64,000 nt of DNA from Pseudomonas sp. Leaf48 (GCF_001421885.1 NZ_LMLH01000012.1:35738-99737), one strand, 5' to 3'. Counted from the stretch's first letter, positions 18,034-27,925 are shown. The notes: generated from the sequence alone by a model not told the origin. A program made the numbers and translations.

Positions 18034-18503
18034 ACCTGCTGTGAAAGCAGTTGCCCGTCGGCCATGCGCAGGCGCCTGGAGAGGGAAACGGCGAGGGCAC
18101 GGATGATCTTCGCGGCGATTTTCGGCGCGTCGTTGAGCATTTTTTCCAGTGAGTCCTTACCCAGGTTAAGCAACTGACAGTTGCTCGCCGCCACGCAACT
18201 GGCCGAGCGCCGCTCGCCGTCGAGCACAGCCATTTCACCGAACGAGCGACCGCTGCGCAAAGTGGCGATGGTTACCCGTTGGCCGTCGGCGGTGGTTTTC
18301 TGTACCGCCACCTGGCCGCTGTGGATGATGCACATGAAGCTGCCGGCATCGCCTTCCTGGAAAATTTCTTCGCCCTGGGGGATGGCACTGATGCTGAAGT
18401 AGCCTGAGGCGGCGGCAAAGTCCGCTGGCAGCAGCTGGTTGAACAGGCCGCAATCCATCAGCCAGTCGCGGATTTCGTTGTTAAGCAAGGTCGGTTCTGA
18501 CAT
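18030..18503 (-). CDS. Stand-alone cyclic nucleotide-binding domain protein
   Basis: 157 residues from ATG 18503. A full cNMP beta-roll is present: IPQGEEIFQEGDAGSFMCII, GQVAVQK, and the phosphate-binding cassette SFGEMAVLDGERRSASCVA containing GEMA and the Arg that contacts the cyclic phosphate. There is no C-terminal helix-turn-helix, so it is not a Crp/Fnr activator; the C-terminus is an amphipathic helix. It may be a cAMP- or cGMP-sensing partner for another protein. Transcribed alone, convergent with the proline-rich gene. Confidence 0.85.
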   Translation of the reverse strand: MSEPTLLNNEIRDWLMDCGLFNQLLPADFAAASGYFSISAIPQGEEIFQEGDAGSFMCIIHSGQVAVQKTTADGQRVTIATLRSGRSFGEMAVLDGERRSASCVAASNCQLLNLGKDSLEKMLNDAPKIAAKIIRALAVSLSRRLRMADGQLLSQQV

Positions 18504-18580
18504 GTCGTTGCGGTCTTTTTGTAGTGTCTTTTACTGGCTGGATTATGAATACACCGCAATCCCCTAATGTACGAGCGAGC

Positions 18581-18714
18581 TTTGTGGCGAGGGGGCTTGC
18601 CCCCGTTCGACCGCGTAGCGGTCGCATAGCACACCCGATCTATCAGAATGAATTCAGGACACCGGGTTTGGGGCTGCTTCGCAGCCCAACGGGGGCAAGC
18701 CCCCTCACCACAAA
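18581..18714. repeat. REPIN with two inner hairpins
   Basis: Outer arms TTTGTGGCGAGGGGGCTTGC (18581-) and their inverted copy ending at 18714, enclosing two perfect small hairpins, GACCGCGTAGCGGTC near 18609-18623 and GGGCTGCTTCGCAGCCC at 18671-18687. It occupies most of the 285-bp gap between the cNMP gene and oligopeptidase B and belongs to a different family from the GTGGGAGCGGGC elements. Confidence 0.88.
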
Positions 18715-18788
18715 GGCGCCCACAGGGGGATAGTGTTGTATCGGCCCGAGGCGTCAGGAATTAAGACCGTTTCGTCGGGCCAGGTTCC

Positions 18789-20843
18789 TCAGGCAATGCC
18801 CAAAACCTTGAACAAAAACCCATATTCGAGCGCTACGTCACGTAATCCCTGATATCGACCGCTCATCCCGCCATGACCGGCGCCCAGTTCGGTCTTGAGC
18901 AGCAGTGGATTGTCGTCGGTTTTGTTCGCGCGCAGCTTCGCCACCCACTTGGCCGCTTCCCAGTACTGCACACGGCTGTCGTTGTAGCCGGCGATCACCA
19001 GGGTCGCGGGATAGTCCTGAGCGGTGACGTTTTCGTACGGGGCATAGGCCTTGATCCGCTCATAGACATCCGGCTCCTCGGGGTTGCCCCACTCGTCGTA
19101 TTCGGTCACGGTCAGTGGCAGGTCCGGATCGAGCATGGTGTTGAGCACATCAACGAACGGCACTTCGGCGATAGCGGCAGCGAACAACTCCGGGCGCTGG
19201 TTGAGTACCGCACCGATCAGCAGGCCACCGGCGCTGCCGCCGCTGATCGCCAATTGTGCAGAGGAGGTGAAGCCCTCGGCAATCAAGTGTTCGGCGCAGG
19301 CGATGAAGTCGCTGAAAGTGTTGTGCTTGTGCTCCTGCTTGCCGGCGCGATGCCAGGCTTCCCCCAGCTCGCCGCCGCCACGCACATGGGCAATGGCAAA
19401 GGCCATGCCGCGATCGAGCAGGCTCAGGCGCGCGTGGGAAAACCACGGGTCGAGGCTTTCGCCGTAAGCGCCGTAGCCATAGAGGTACAGCGGTACCGGT
19501 TTGCCGAGGTCCTCACGCTTGATCACCAGACTGATCGGCACTTGCGTACCGTCCGGCGCGGTCGCCCACAGGCGCTGGCTGACGTAGGCGTCGGCATCGA
19601 ACGGACCGAGCACCGGCGTTTGCTTGAGGACTTGCTGCTCGCCTGTGGCCAGGTCGAGCTGGCGAATCTGCGCCGGACGGTTCAATGCCTCATAGCGCAG
19701 GCGGATGCGCTCGCTGAGGAACTCCAGGCTGTTCTGCACGTGCAGGCTGTAGGCAGCGTCGGGCAGTTGCACGCGGTAGCTCGGCAGACCCTCGGGGTGA
19801 ACCTCGATGATCGGCAGGCCGCCGATGCGCAGGCTCAGGGTCATGGCGCCGGCATTGAGGCTGACGCCATCGATCATCACCGTATCGCTGTGCGTGATCA
19901 GGTTCTGCCAGTCGGACTCGCTCGGCGCGCCGCCGTTATCAATGGCTGTGTACAAGGCGAAGTTGATGCCATCGCGGTTGGTGCGGATGAACCAGGTCCA
20001 TTGACCGTCGAACGTACCGTGGTCGACGTCGTATTCGTGATCTTCGACCCTCGGCGCAATGCAGGTAAAGGCTTGCTGGGGCTGGGAGGCGTCGAGCACC
20101 CAGACTTCACTGGTGGTCTTGCTGCCCACGGACAGCAGCAATTGCTGCTCGGAGCTGGAGCGATAGCAATGCATGAAGAAGCGGCCATCGGGCTCATGGA
20201 ACACTTCTTCGGCCGCAGTGCCATCGAGGCGATAGCGGTACAGCTTGTGCGGGCGATGGGTGTCGTCCAGCTCGCCGAAAAACAGGGTCAGGCTGTCGTT
20301 GGCCCAGGTCATGCTGCCGTCGCAGTCCTGGAACTCCAGTTCGCTGACACGCCCGTCGGACAACTCCTTCACGAACAGCGTGTAGATCTCCTCGCCGCTG
20401 GAGTCGATGCTGTAGGCCAGGCGCTGGTGATCGGGACTGATGCTGAACGCCCCAAGGGAAAAGAAACCGCCATTGGCCAGTGCGTTCGGGTCGAGCAACA
20501 GCTGTTCCCGGCTTTCGTCGAGGGTCAGGCTGTCATCTGCCGGGCGCGGGCAGCGGTAGTGCCGGGCGTATTCGTCGCCCGCGGTGGTGCGCGTGTAATA
20601 CAGGTACGGCCCCCAAGGCGAGGGCAGGGACAGGTCGGTTTCGAGAATCCGGCCCTTGATCTCTTCGAACAGGGTCTCGCGCAATGCGGCCTGGTCGGCG
20701 GTTTGTGCTTCCTGATAGGCGTTTTCGGCCTTGAGGTAGTCGAGCACTGCCTCGGTGTCGCGCTCCTGCAGCCAGGCGTAGGGATCGGAGCCTTCAGCCT
20801 TGTGGGCAATCGGAGCGTCGCAAAGGGTGGCGGATAGGGGCAT
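18789..20843 (-). CDS. ptrB: S9 family peptidase, oligopeptidase B
   Basis: 684 residues from ATG 20843. The N-terminal beta-propeller (about residues 70-400) is followed by an alpha/beta-hydrolase domain with the catalytic serine in GGSAGGLLIGAVLNQ, the DPWFSHARLSLL and VRGGGELGEAWH segments typical of oligopeptidase B, an Asp in VIAGYNDSRVQYW and a His in GAGHGGMSGR. It cleaves short peptides after Arg or Lys in the cytoplasm or periplasm; no signal peptide is seen. Divergent from the membrane-protein gene across a REPIN. Confidence 0.93.
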   Translation of the reverse strand: MPLSATLCDAPIAHKAEGSDPYAWLQERDTEAVLDYLKAENAYQEAQTADQAALRETLFEEIKGRILETDLSLPSPWGPYLYYTRTTAGDEYARHYRCPRPADDSLTLDESREQLLLDPNALANGGFFSLGAFSISPDHQRLAYSIDSSGEEIYTLFVKELSDGRVSELEFQDCDGSMTWANDSLTLFFGELDDTHRPHKLYRYRLDGTAAEEVFHEPDGRFFMHCYRSSSEQQLLLSVGSKTTSEVWVLDASQPQQAFTCIAPRVEDHEYDVDHGTFDGQWTWFIRTNRDGINFALYTAIDNGGAPSESDWQNLITHSDTVMIDGVSLNAGAMTLSLRIGGLPIIEVHPEGLPSYRVQLPDAAYSLHVQNSLEFLSERIRLRYEALNRPAQIRQLDLATGEQQVLKQTPVLGPFDADAYVSQRLWATAPDGTQVPISLVIKREDLGKPVPLYLYGYGAYGESLDPWFSHARLSLLDRGMAFAIAHVRGGGELGEAWHRAGKQEHKHNTFSDFIACAEHLIAEGFTSSAQLAISGGSAGGLLIGAVLNQRPELFAAAIAEVPFVDVLNTMLDPDLPLTVTEYDEWGNPEEPDVYERIKAYAPYENVTAQDYPATLVIAGYNDSRVQYWEAAKWVAKLRANKTDDNPLLLKTELGAGHGGMSGRYQGLRDVALEYGFLFKVLGIA

Positions 20844-20882
20844 GGAGGACTCTCGGACAGTATACGAAATAAGGGCATCACC

Positions 20883-20976
20883 CCCTGTGGGAGCGGGCTT
20901 GCTCGCGAAGAGGGGTGTCAGTCGAGACTATGTTTTCTGACACACCGCTTTCGCGAGCAAGCCCGCTCCCACAGGG
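20883..20976. repeat. Paired REP elements (REPIN)
   Basis: Inverted arms CCCTGTGGGAGCGGGCTTGC and complement, 94 bp end to end, here in a divergent intergenic region upstream of ptrB rather than at transcript ends. Confidence 0.93.
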
Positions 20977-21065
20977 TGAGGCACGTTGCTGGCTGGATTT
21001 GGGCAGCCTGAAGGGCGAAAAGCCGTTATCATAAGCGCCTCTTTGCCTGCCTTGCCATGGACACC

Positions 21066-21554
21066 ATGACCGAGAACGACTATCTGATTGCCTGGGGCCT
21101 CTACGCCTTCGCCGCCATAGGCTGCCTGTTGGTGTGGATGCGCATCACCCGCTGGATGTGGCGTTGGCTGCGTGAGCCGTTGCGTTTGCTGGTCGCCGTG
21201 CTGCTGTTCAGCCCGACCATCATCGACCCGGTCAAGGCCAAGGTCGCTCCATCGATTGCCATCACCGCCCTTGATCTGTTGTTCAAGGTCGGCAACAACG
21301 CCTGGCGGGCGATTTCCGATCTGTTCATGTACGGCATGATCGCGTTCGCAATCTACCTGGTGTTTGTCGCGATCCGCTTTCCGATCGAGCGTGCTGCCAA
21401 TGCCCGCAAGGAACAGGCAGCGGCCGCCAACGCCGCCGCCCGCGCCGAAGACCGGGAAAATGATCAACCGTTCGGCGGTGCCGGCGATGATCGTTACGGT
21501 CGTGCGCCTGTGCCGGCCAATCCCCAGCGTATGCGAGTCGAACCGCGTTTGTAA
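21066..21554 (+). CDS. Conserved small membrane protein of unknown function
   Basis: 162 residues taken from ATG 21066 (TENDYLIAWGLYAFAAIGCL); an ATG 9 bp upstream is also possible and neither has a clear ribosome binding site. Three hydrophobic segments (about 7-25, 41-60, 85-106) are followed by a charged, Ala-rich C-terminal tail of about 55 residues. No family function is recognised. First gene of a three-gene row with the YafJ-type amidotransferase and the DUF2937 protein. Confidence 0.78.
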   Translation: MTENDYLIAWGLYAFAAIGCLLVWMRITRWMWRWLREPLRLLVAVLLFSPTIIDPVKAKVAPSIAITALDLLFKVGNNAWRAISDLFMYGMIAFAIYLVFVAIRFPIERAANARKEQAAAANAAARAEDRENDQPFGGAGDDRYGRAPVPANPQRMRVEPRL

Positions 21555-21584
21555 CCTTGCCCTGCCTTCATCGAGAATCCGAGC

Positions 21585-22361
21585 ATGTGTGAGTTATTGG
21601 GCATGAGCGCCAATGTCCCGACCGATATCGTGTTCAGCTTCACTGGGCTGATGCAGCGCGGTGGCCGCACAGGCCCGCACCGCGATGGTTGGGGCATCGC
21701 CTTCTACGAAGGCCGCGGGCTGCGCCTGTTCCAGGACCCGGCCGCGAGCTGCGAGTCGGAAGTCGCCAATCTGGTACAGCGTTATCCGATCAAGAGCGAA
21801 GTGGTGATCGGGCATATCCGCCAGGCCAACGTCGGCAAGGTCTGCCTGTCCAACACCCATCCGTTCGTCCGTGAGCTGTGGGGGCGCAACTGGTGTTTCG
21901 CCCATAACGGCCAACTGGCGGACTTCCAGCCGGCCGCCAGTTTCTACCGCCCCGTTGGCGATACCGACAGCGAAGCGGCATTCTGCGACTTGCTCAACCG
22001 CGTGCGTGCAGCGTTCCCCGAGCCGGTCGAGGTCGAACAATTGCTGCCGGACCTGGTGGCGGCCTGCGCCGAATACCGCAGTAAAGGCGTGTTCAACTGC
22101 CTGCTCAGTGACGGTGACTGGCTGTTCTGCTATTGCTCGACCAAGCTGGCGCAGATCACGCGCCGCGCTCCATTCGGCCCGGCACGCTTGAAGGATGTCG
22201 ACGTGATTGTCGACTTTCAGGCCGAAACCACGCCCAACGACGTGGTCACGGTGATCGCCACCGAACCCCTGACCGAAAACGAAACCTGGACTCGCTACGA
22301 ACCGGGTCAATGGAGCCTGTGGCGACGCGGCGAATGCGTCAGCCAGGGCCGGACCGAATAA
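21585..22361 (+). CDS. Class II glutamine amidotransferase, YafJ type
   Basis: 258 residues from ATG 21585. Cys2 ([10 protein letters not shown]) becomes the N-terminal nucleophile after Met removal; [33 protein letters not shown] and FAHNGQL form the glutaminase (Ntn-hydrolase) pocket, and DTDSEAAFC lies further on. Only the glutaminase domain is present, without a synthetase domain. The partner or substrate is unknown for YafJ proteins. It starts 30 bp after the membrane-protein gene. Confidence 0.9.
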   Translation: MCELLGMSANVPTDIVFSFTGLMQRGGRTGPHRDGWGIAFYEGRGLRLFQDPAASCESEVANLVQRYPIKSEVVIGHIRQANVGKVCLSNTHPFVRELWGRNWCFAHNGQLADFQPAASFYRPVGDTDSEAAFCDLLNRVRAAFPEPVEVEQLLPDLVAACAEYRSKGVFNCLLSDGDWLFCYCSTKLAQITRRAPFGPARLKDVDVIVDFQAETTPNDVVTVIATEPLTENETWTRYEPGQWSLWRRGECVSQGRTE

Positions 22362-22370
22362 GGATCTCCC

Positions 22371-22913
22371 ATGTTGCTCAGTTATCTACGGCTGGTGTTG
22401 TTTGCGGCGGGCCTGTTGATCGGTGTCCAGGTGCCGGGGTTCATCAGCGATTACGCCAAGCGGGTCGAAGCGCACCTGATCGAGGCGCAAGCCGGCTTGA
22501 GCGGTTTCCAGGGCACGGCCAATCAGTTCTTCAAGGGTGACATGCAGGCCCTGGTCGCCCATTACCGCGCCAGCGACGACCCGATCTTTCGCAGCGATGC
22601 CGACAGCCTGAGCAATCTGCTGACCCGCCAGATGGCGCTGGACAAGCAGTTCCAGGCGATGCAGGGACCTTGGTACATCCGTGTCCTGCAAGTGGTCCTG
22701 GCCGCCGACCCGGATATTCGCAAGGAGACCTGGAACGGCTACAGCTACCAGATTCTGCTGACACCCGAGGCGATGATCTGGGGCATGAGCGGCGCGTTGC
22801 TGCTGTCGTTCGGCCTGGAGTGCCTGTTCCGCCTGATCGACTGGGTGGTGCTGGGCGGCAAGCGCCTGCGCCAGAGCCGGCCGATCGAAGAGCGGGATTT
22901 GCGCGGGTTGTAA
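22371..22913 (+). CDS. DUF2937 membrane protein
   Basis: 180 residues from ATG 22371, 9 bp after the YafJ-type gene with AAGGA in between. One membrane helix near the N-terminus (YLRLVLFAAGLLIGVQVPGF) and one near the C-terminus (AMIWGMSGALLLSFGLECLF) flank a roughly 110-residue loop, as in DUF2937 proteins. Function unknown; cotranscription with the amidotransferase is very likely. Confidence 0.85.
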   Translation: MLLSYLRLVLFAAGLLIGVQVPGFISDYAKRVEAHLIEAQAGLSGFQGTANQFFKGDMQALVAHYRASDDPIFRSDADSLSNLLTRQMALDKQFQAMQGPWYIRVLQVVLAADPDIRKETWNGYSYQILLTPEAMIWGMSGALLLSFGLECLFRLIDWVVLGGKRLRQSRPIEERDLRGL

Positions 22914-22923
22914 AAAGATCAAC

Positions 22924-23008
22924 AGATCGCAGCCTCGTTGCACTCGACAGCTCCTACAGAAAACGCGATCCCCTGTAGGAACTGTCGAGTGCAACGAGGC
23001 TGCGATCT
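22924..23008. terminator. Long inverted repeat between convergent genes, probable bidirectional terminator
   Basis: Arms of about 36 bp (AGATCGCAGCCTCGTTGCAC ... and its complement ending AGATCT-like at 23008) with one small bulge and a 13-nt loop. AAAAAG on the left and CTTT on the right give T-runs on either strand. It lies 10 bp after DUF2937 and 7 bp before the LysR stop. It resembles the dispersed GATCGCAGCCTCGTTGCACTC repeats of Pseudomonas. Confidence 0.75.
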
Positions 23009-23015
23009 TTAGCTT

Positions 23016-23942
23016 TCAGCTGGCCGCAGGTTTGCTCAAGGTGACGTAAGCGTCACCCACCTTCTGCGCATAGTCTTCAAGCACCTGCTGACACAACGCC
23101 ACAATCTCCTCGACCCACTCCACACCCACTCGCCACGACACCACCACTTGCAGGTCCGGCGGTCGCTGGTCGATGTCGAGCAAGGACAATTCCCCCCGTG
23201 CCAGCTCCTCGGCGACTAGCACCGGTGGCAACGCGCCAATGCCGAAACCGTCACGCAACAACCGGGTAATCGCCGACACCGAATTGACGCAGTTCAATCG
23301 CGGCGCCATGACGCCGTTGGCCTGCATCAGGGCGAGCACTTCCTGATGCGGATGGGAGTTTTTCGAGTAGGTAATGATGCGCTCACCGGCCAGGTCGGCG
23401 ATGCCTGAGTACTCGCGGTTGTACAGGGAATTGCTGGCGGCGATCCAGCCCATGGGGTGGCTGGCCAGCTCCAGGCTGCGCACGCTTTCCTGGCGCAACA
23501 GATCGGTTTGCAGGATCACATCGAGAAAGCCTTTTTGCAGCTGATCGCAGAGGTTGAGCGAGGTATCGGCCACCAGCTCGATTTCCACTAGCGGGTAGTG
23601 GTCGGTCATCTGCGCCACCAAGGGGCTGAGCCAGGTGTGGATCACCGTGTCCATGACGCCGATGCGTACCCGTCCGGCCTTGCTCGAACGGGTCTCGATC
23701 GACTGCTTGAGCGCCTGCATGGTGTCCAGCATCCGCTCGGCATAATCGAGCACTTTCAAGCCTTCGGGGGTCAGGCTCACGCCCCGGGAATCGCGCAGAA
23801 ACAGCTTCACTCCAAGCTCGCCCTCGAGCACTGCGATGCGGCTGGAAATCGACGCCTGGGTGGTGAAAAGCTTGTCTGCCGTCAGGCGAAAACTCTTGAG
23901 GCGGGCAACCCAGACGAAGGTCTCTAGAAACTTCAGGTTCAT
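23016..23942 (-). CDS. LysR-family regulator, divergent from transporter-pxpABC
   Basis: 308 residues from ATG 23942. The winged helix-turn-helix is MNLKFLETFVWVARLKSFRL ... TTQASISSRIAVLEGELG, with an effector domain from about residue 90 (GRVRIGVMDTVIHTWL). It is head to head with the MFS transporter-pxpABC row; the 159-bp gap 23943-24101 should hold the operator. Control of 5-oxoproline uptake and breakdown is the likely role, inferred from position only. Confidence 0.9.
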   Translation of the reverse strand: MNLKFLETFVWVARLKSFRLTADKLFTTQASISSRIAVLEGELGVKLFLRDSRGVSLTPEGLKVLDYAERMLDTMQALKQSIETRSSKAGRVRIGVMDTVIHTWLSPLVAQMTDHYPLVEIELVADTSLNLCDQLQKGFLDVILQTDLLRQESVRSLELASHPMGWIAASNSLYNREYSGIADLAGERIITYSKNSHPHQEVLALMQANGVMAPRLNCVNSVSAITRLLRDGFGIGALPPVLVAEELARGELSLLDIDQRPPDLQVVVSWRVGVEWVEEIVALCQQVLEDYAQKVGDAYVTLSKPAAS

Positions 23943-24101
23943 GTCATCAGCTCGGGGGATAAAGTTTTCTTATGGCTGGGGCGGGGTTTTATTAGTTGGA
24001 CGCAAAGGGGCCGGACATCCAAGAATCGACGCATCCGGTTCCCACGATAGGCGTCGTCGGGGCTCAGAACAATACCAATAAAATATGCGCGGAGATTTGC
24101 C

Positions 24102-25388
24102 ATGAGTGCGCCCGACACCCTCGACATCCCCAAAGCCACCGCCCGTCCGGGACCCTTCGACTGGTATCGCAACATCAATCAGCAGGAACGCCGCACCTTC
24201 TGGAGCTGCAAGATCGGCTATGGCCTGGACGGCATGGACACCCAGATGCTCAGCTTCGTGGTGCCGACCCTGATTGCCATGTGGGGCATCACCACAGGCG
24301 AGGCCGGGTTGATTCACACCAGTACGCTGATCGCTTCGGCCATCGGTGGCTGGGTGGCGGGGATTCTCTCCGACCGCATCGGTCGCGTGCGCACCTTGCA
24401 ACTGACCGTGTTGTGGTTCGCCTTCTTTACCTTCCTCTGCGGCTTCGCCCAGAACTACGAACAGTTACTGATCGCGCGCACCCTGATGGGCTTCGGTTTC
24501 GGTGGCGAATGGACAGCCGGTGCGGTGTTGATCGGTGAAGTGATTCGCGCCCAGGATCGCGGCAAGGCGGTTGGCATGGTGCAATCCGGCTGGGCGCTGG
24601 GTTGGGGGCTGACGGCGATTCTGTATGCAGTGCTGTTCTCGCTGCTGCCACCGGAAGACGCCTGGCGCGCACTGTTCATTCTCGGCATTGTGCCGGCGAT
24701 TTTCGTGATTTTCGTTCGCCGACTGGTCAAGGATCCGGAAATCTACCGTCAGGCCAAAGCCAAGGAAGCGCCGAGCAACCCTTCGAAGTTCTACGAGATC
24801 TTCGCCCCCGGCATGCTTTTCACCACGTTCCGCGCCTCGTTGTTGACCACGGGTGCTCTGGGTGGCTACTACGCGATCACCTCCTGGTTGCCGACTTTCC
24901 TGAAGAACGAACGCGGCTTGAGCGTACTCGGCACTGGCGGTTATCTGGCGATGGTGATCATCGGTTCCTACGTTGGCTATGTCATCAGTGCGTATTTGAC
25001 TGACATCCTTGGGCGCAAAAAGAACTTCATCCTGTTCGCGGTCGGCTCGTTCACCATCGTCCTGCTGTATACGCAATTGCCCGTGAGCAACGGCGTCATG
25101 CTGTGGCTGGGCTTCCCGCTGGGCTTCTTTGCCTCGGGGATCTTCAGCGGCATGGGCGCGTTCCTGACCGAACTGTTTCCTACGCGGATTCGCGGTTCGG
25201 GGCAGGGTTTTTGCTACAACATCGGCCGGGCGCTGGCGGCGCTGTTCCCGTTGCTGATTGGCTTGCTCAGCCAGACGGTGCCATTGAGCGTGGGGATCGG
25301 CGCGTTCGCGGCGGTTTCCTACGGCGTGGTGATTCTGGCGGCACTCAGCCTGCCGGAAACCCGTGGCAAGCAACTGGACGCTCAGTAA
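24102..25388 (+). CDS. MFS transporter, sugar-acid/aromatic-acid symporter type
   Basis: 428 residues from ATG 24102. Twelve predicted membrane helices, with the MFS A-motif variant GWVAGILSDRIGRVRTLQ between helices 2 and 3, a second copy at YLTDILGRKKN, and FGFGGEWTAGAVLIGEV in helix 5, a feature of the SHS/AAHS-like families. It is followed 63 bp later by pxpA, so 5-oxoproline or a related carboxylate is the likely cargo. Confidence 0.88.
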   Translation: MSAPDTLDIPKATARPGPFDWYRNINQQERRTFWSCKIGYGLDGMDTQMLSFVVPTLIAMWGITTGEAGLIHTSTLIASAIGGWVAGILSDRIGRVRTLQLTVLWFAFFTFLCGFAQNYEQLLIARTLMGFGFGGEWTAGAVLIGEVIRAQDRGKAVGMVQSGWALGWGLTAILYAVLFSLLPPEDAWRALFILGIVPAIFVIFVRRLVKDPEIYRQAKAKEAPSNPSKFYEIFAPGMLFTTFRASLLTTGALGGYYAITSWLPTFLKNERGLSVLGTGGYLAMVIIGSYVGYVISAYLTDILGRKKNFILFAVGSFTIVLLYTQLPVSNGVMLWLGFPLGFFASGIFSGMGAFLTELFPTRIRGSGQGFCYNIGRALAALFPLLIGLLSQTVPLSVGIGAFAAVSYGVVILAALSLPETRGKQLDAQ

Positions 25389-25451
25389 CTGATAACCTGC
25401 GCGGTAGATGCATTACAGCGAAGAAGAATAAAACCTACAGGAGTGTTCACT

Positions 25452-26204
25452 GTGAGCCGCCTGCTATTGAACTGTGACATCGGCGAGAGTTTCGGCAGTT
25501 GGACCATGGGTCTGGACGCCGAGGTGATGCCCTTCATCGACTGCGCCAACATCGCCTGCGGCTTCCATGCCGGTGACCCGGGCGTCATGCGCAAGACTGT
25601 CAGCCTGGCCCTGAGCCACGGCGTGCAAATCGGCGCGCATCCGGCCTATCAGGATCTGGTCGGGTTCGGCCGTCGGTCCATGACCTACAGCGCCCAGGAA
25701 CTGCAGGACATTCTGCATTACCAGATCGGCGCCCTCGACGGCATTTGCCGGGCCCAGGGCGGTCGGGTGAGCTACGTCAAACCCCACGGCGCGATGTACA
25801 ACGACATGATGGCCAACCCGGCGCAATTGCGCGCGGTGCTCCAGGCTGTAGCGTCCTATGACCGTAGCCTGCCGTTGATGTTGATGGCCACTGCCGACAA
25901 TAGCGCCGCCCGGCAGTTGGGCGAGGAGTACGGCGTGACCCTGTGGTTCGAAGCCTTTGCCGATCGCGGCTATGACAGCGCCGGCAGGTTGCTGTCGCGA
26001 CAATTGCCGGGAGCAGTGCATCATGATCCCGAGCAAGTCGTCGAACAGGCACTGATCATTGCCCGTGGCGATCATCTCACCGCCAGTGACGGCAGCGCCT
26101 TGCACTTGCAGGCCAACACCCTTTGCGTGCACGGCGACAACGCCGGTTCGGTCGCCGCCGTGCAACGTATCCGTGCAGCCTTGAATCAGCCGAGCGCCTC
26201 ATGA
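25452..26204 (+). CDS. pxpA: 5-oxoprolinase (ATP-hydrolysing) subunit A
   Basis: 250 residues from GTG 25452, with AGGAG at 25439-25443; an in-frame GTG at 25443 lies inside that site and is excluded. LamB/YcsF family motifs: [48 protein letters not shown]. PxpA is one of three subunits that open 5-oxo-L-proline to glutamate using ATP. Its stop codon overlaps the pxpB start (ATGA). Confidence 0.95.
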   Translation: MSRLLLNCDIGESFGSWTMGLDAEVMPFIDCANIACGFHAGDPGVMRKTVSLALSHGVQIGAHPAYQDLVGFGRRSMTYSAQELQDILHYQIGALDGICRAQGGRVSYVKPHGAMYNDMMANPAQLRAVLQAVASYDRSLPLMLMATADNSAARQLGEEYGVTLWFEAFADRGYDSAGRLLSRQLPGAVHHDPEQVVEQALIIARGDHLTASDGSALHLQANTLCVHGDNAGSVAAVQRIRAALNQPSAS

Positions 26205-26905
26205 AACTGCGGGTTGAAGTGGTAGCGCTCGATTGCCTGATGGTGCGCCTGTTCGATGAAATCGCCGAAGCCAACATGCCGTGGATGCTCGCTGCCAGCG
26301 AAAGCCTGCGCAGTGCGTTTGCCGGGCATTTGATCGATCTGGTGCCTTCTTACACCACCTTGATGGTGCACTTTGACCTGAGCGGATTGAGCCCGTCCCA
26401 GGCCCGGGAGTTGATCGCCCAGGCATTGATCGATCTTTCGCCCAATGCCAGAAAGCGCGGCGCTTGCCATGTGCTGCCGGTGTGGTACGACCCGAGCGTC
26501 GGCCCGGAGCTGAGCCTGTTATCGCAGCGCAGCGGCTTGACGGTGGATGAGGTGATCCGCCGTCATAGCGAGCGTGAGTATCAGGTTTTCGCCCTGGGCT
26601 TTGCGCCGGGGTTCGCGTTCATGGGACTGGTGGAGGAGGTCCTCGCCGCGCCGCGTCTGAACACGCCCCGCAAGAAAGTCGCAGCCGGCAGCGTCGGCAT
26701 CGCCGAACGACAAACGGCGGCCTATCCGGTGGTATCCCCCGGGGGCTGGAACCTGATCGGTCGCACCCCGGCCAGATTGTTCGACCGCCACCGCGATGGC
26801 TACAGCCTGATGCAGCCGGGCGACACGGTGCGCTTCGAAGCGGTCGGCCACGCCGAGTTCATCAATCTGGGCGGGGATGACACGCCATTGGAGGCCCAGG
26901 CATGA
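26201..26905 (+). CDS. pxpB: 5-oxoprolinase subunit B (KipI-like)
   Basis: 234 residues from ATG 26201, overlapping pxpA by 4 bp. The N-domain is a KipI N-type fold and the C-terminal cyclophilin-like domain contains [34 protein letters not shown] and [12 protein letters not shown], the conserved carboxylase-subunit B loops. It pairs with PxpC. Its stop overlaps the pxpC start (ATGA), giving tight stoichiometric coupling. Confidence 0.95.
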   Translation: MKLRVEVVALDCLMVRLFDEIAEANMPWMLAASESLRSAFAGHLIDLVPSYTTLMVHFDLSGLSPSQARELIAQALIDLSPNARKRGACHVLPVWYDPSVGPELSLLSQRSGLTVDEVIRRHSEREYQVFALGFAPGFAFMGLVEEVLAAPRLNTPRKKVAAGSVGIAERQTAAYPVVSPGGWNLIGRTPARLFDRHRDGYSLMQPGDTVRFEAVGHAEFINLGGDDTPLEAQA

Positions 26906-27828
26906 GCCGTCTGAGTATTGAAGCGAGCACGCCACTTTGCTTGTTGCAGGATGCGGGGCGTTTTGGCGTGCGGCACCTGGGGGTGACCCAGGGCGGGGCG
27001 GTCGATTGGTGCTCGATGGCCTGGGCCAATTGGCTGCTGGGCAATGCACTGGATGTAGCGGTGATCGAAATCACCCTCGGCGGGCTGACCCTGGTGGCCG
27101 AAGACGAATGTCTGCTGGCACTGGCCGGAGCGGATCTGGGCGCGCAGGTCGATGGCGAAGCGTTGGCGCCATGGCGCAGTTTCAGACTGCACAAGGGCCA
27201 GCGTTTGCAATTCACTCAACCATTGCTTGGGGCCCGAGCCTATCTGGCCGCGCCGGGTGGTTTTGCCGCACCGAAGGTGTTGGGCAGCAGCGCCACGGTA
27301 GTCCGCGAAGAACTGGGGGGGCTGGATGGCATGGGTCGCCCATTGAGCCAAGGTGCTTCGTTGAGCTATTCGGGGAATCCGCTGATGCTGCTGCGCGATG
27401 TACCGGCAGATCAGCGACCGGACCTGAACCTGGATACACCGCTGGACCTGGTGCTGGGGGCGCAAATCGGTGAGTTCAGCGGGCAGAGTCTGTTCGATGC
27501 GTTCAACAGCACCTGGAGTCTGGACAGCCGTTCCGACCGCATGGGCATTCGTCTCTTGGGCCCTGCGCTGCAGTATCAGGGCAAGCCGATGATTTCCGAA
27601 GGCATCCCGCTGGGTGCGGTTCAGGTACCGCCGGACGGGCAACCGATCGTCCTGCTCAATGATCGGCAGACCATTGGTGGCTATCCGCGTCTGGGGGCGT
27701 TGACGCCGTTGGCGCTGGCGCGCTTGGCGCAATGCCTGCCGGGTAAGCAGGTGCGGCTGCGCCCGGTGGTGCAGGAGGTGGCGTATCGCGAGCAGATTGA
27801 ATATTTGCGCAGGTTTCAGAACCCCTAA
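26902..27828 (+). CDS. pxpC: 5-oxoprolinase subunit C (KipA-like)
   Basis: 308 residues from ATG 26902. Biotin-dependent carboxyltransferase-like fold with LQDAGRFGVRHLGVTQGGAV, the AYLAAPGGFAAP loop, DRMGIRLLGPAL and the C-terminal LLNDRQTIGGYPRLG. Last gene of the MFS-pxpABC row; degenerate REP arms follow the stop. Confidence 0.95.
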   Translation: MSRLSIEASTPLCLLQDAGRFGVRHLGVTQGGAVDWCSMAWANWLLGNALDVAVIEITLGGLTLVAEDECLLALAGADLGAQVDGEALAPWRSFRLHKGQRLQFTQPLLGARAYLAAPGGFAAPKVLGSSATVVREELGGLDGMGRPLSQGASLSYSGNPLMLLRDVPADQRPDLNLDTPLDLVLGAQIGEFSGQSLFDAFNSTWSLDSRSDRMGIRLLGPALQYQGKPMISEGIPLGAVQVPPDGQPIVLLNDRQTIGGYPRLGALTPLALARLAQCLPGKQVRLRPVVQEVAYREQIEYLRRFQNP

Positions 27829-27844
27829 AAGCATCGTCGGAACG

Positions 27845-27925
27845 CGCTCCGGAGCAAGCCCGGCTCCCACATTGGCGTTGTGCAAGGCACAGAGTAAATG
27901 TGGGAGCGGGCTTGCTCGCGAAGAG
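27845..27925. repeat. Degenerate REP pair
   Basis: The right arm (GTGGGAGCGGGCTTGCTCGC, 27900-) is intact; the left arm is scrambled (GCTCCGGAGCAAGCCCGGCTCCC), showing decay of one half. Lies between convergent pxpC and the VWA gene. Confidence 0.8.

Noticed and set aside
18873..20837. 654-residue open frame antisense to oligopeptidase B
   Set aside because: It mirrors ptrB, has no family motif, no ribosome binding site and a composition expected from high-GC third-position bias.
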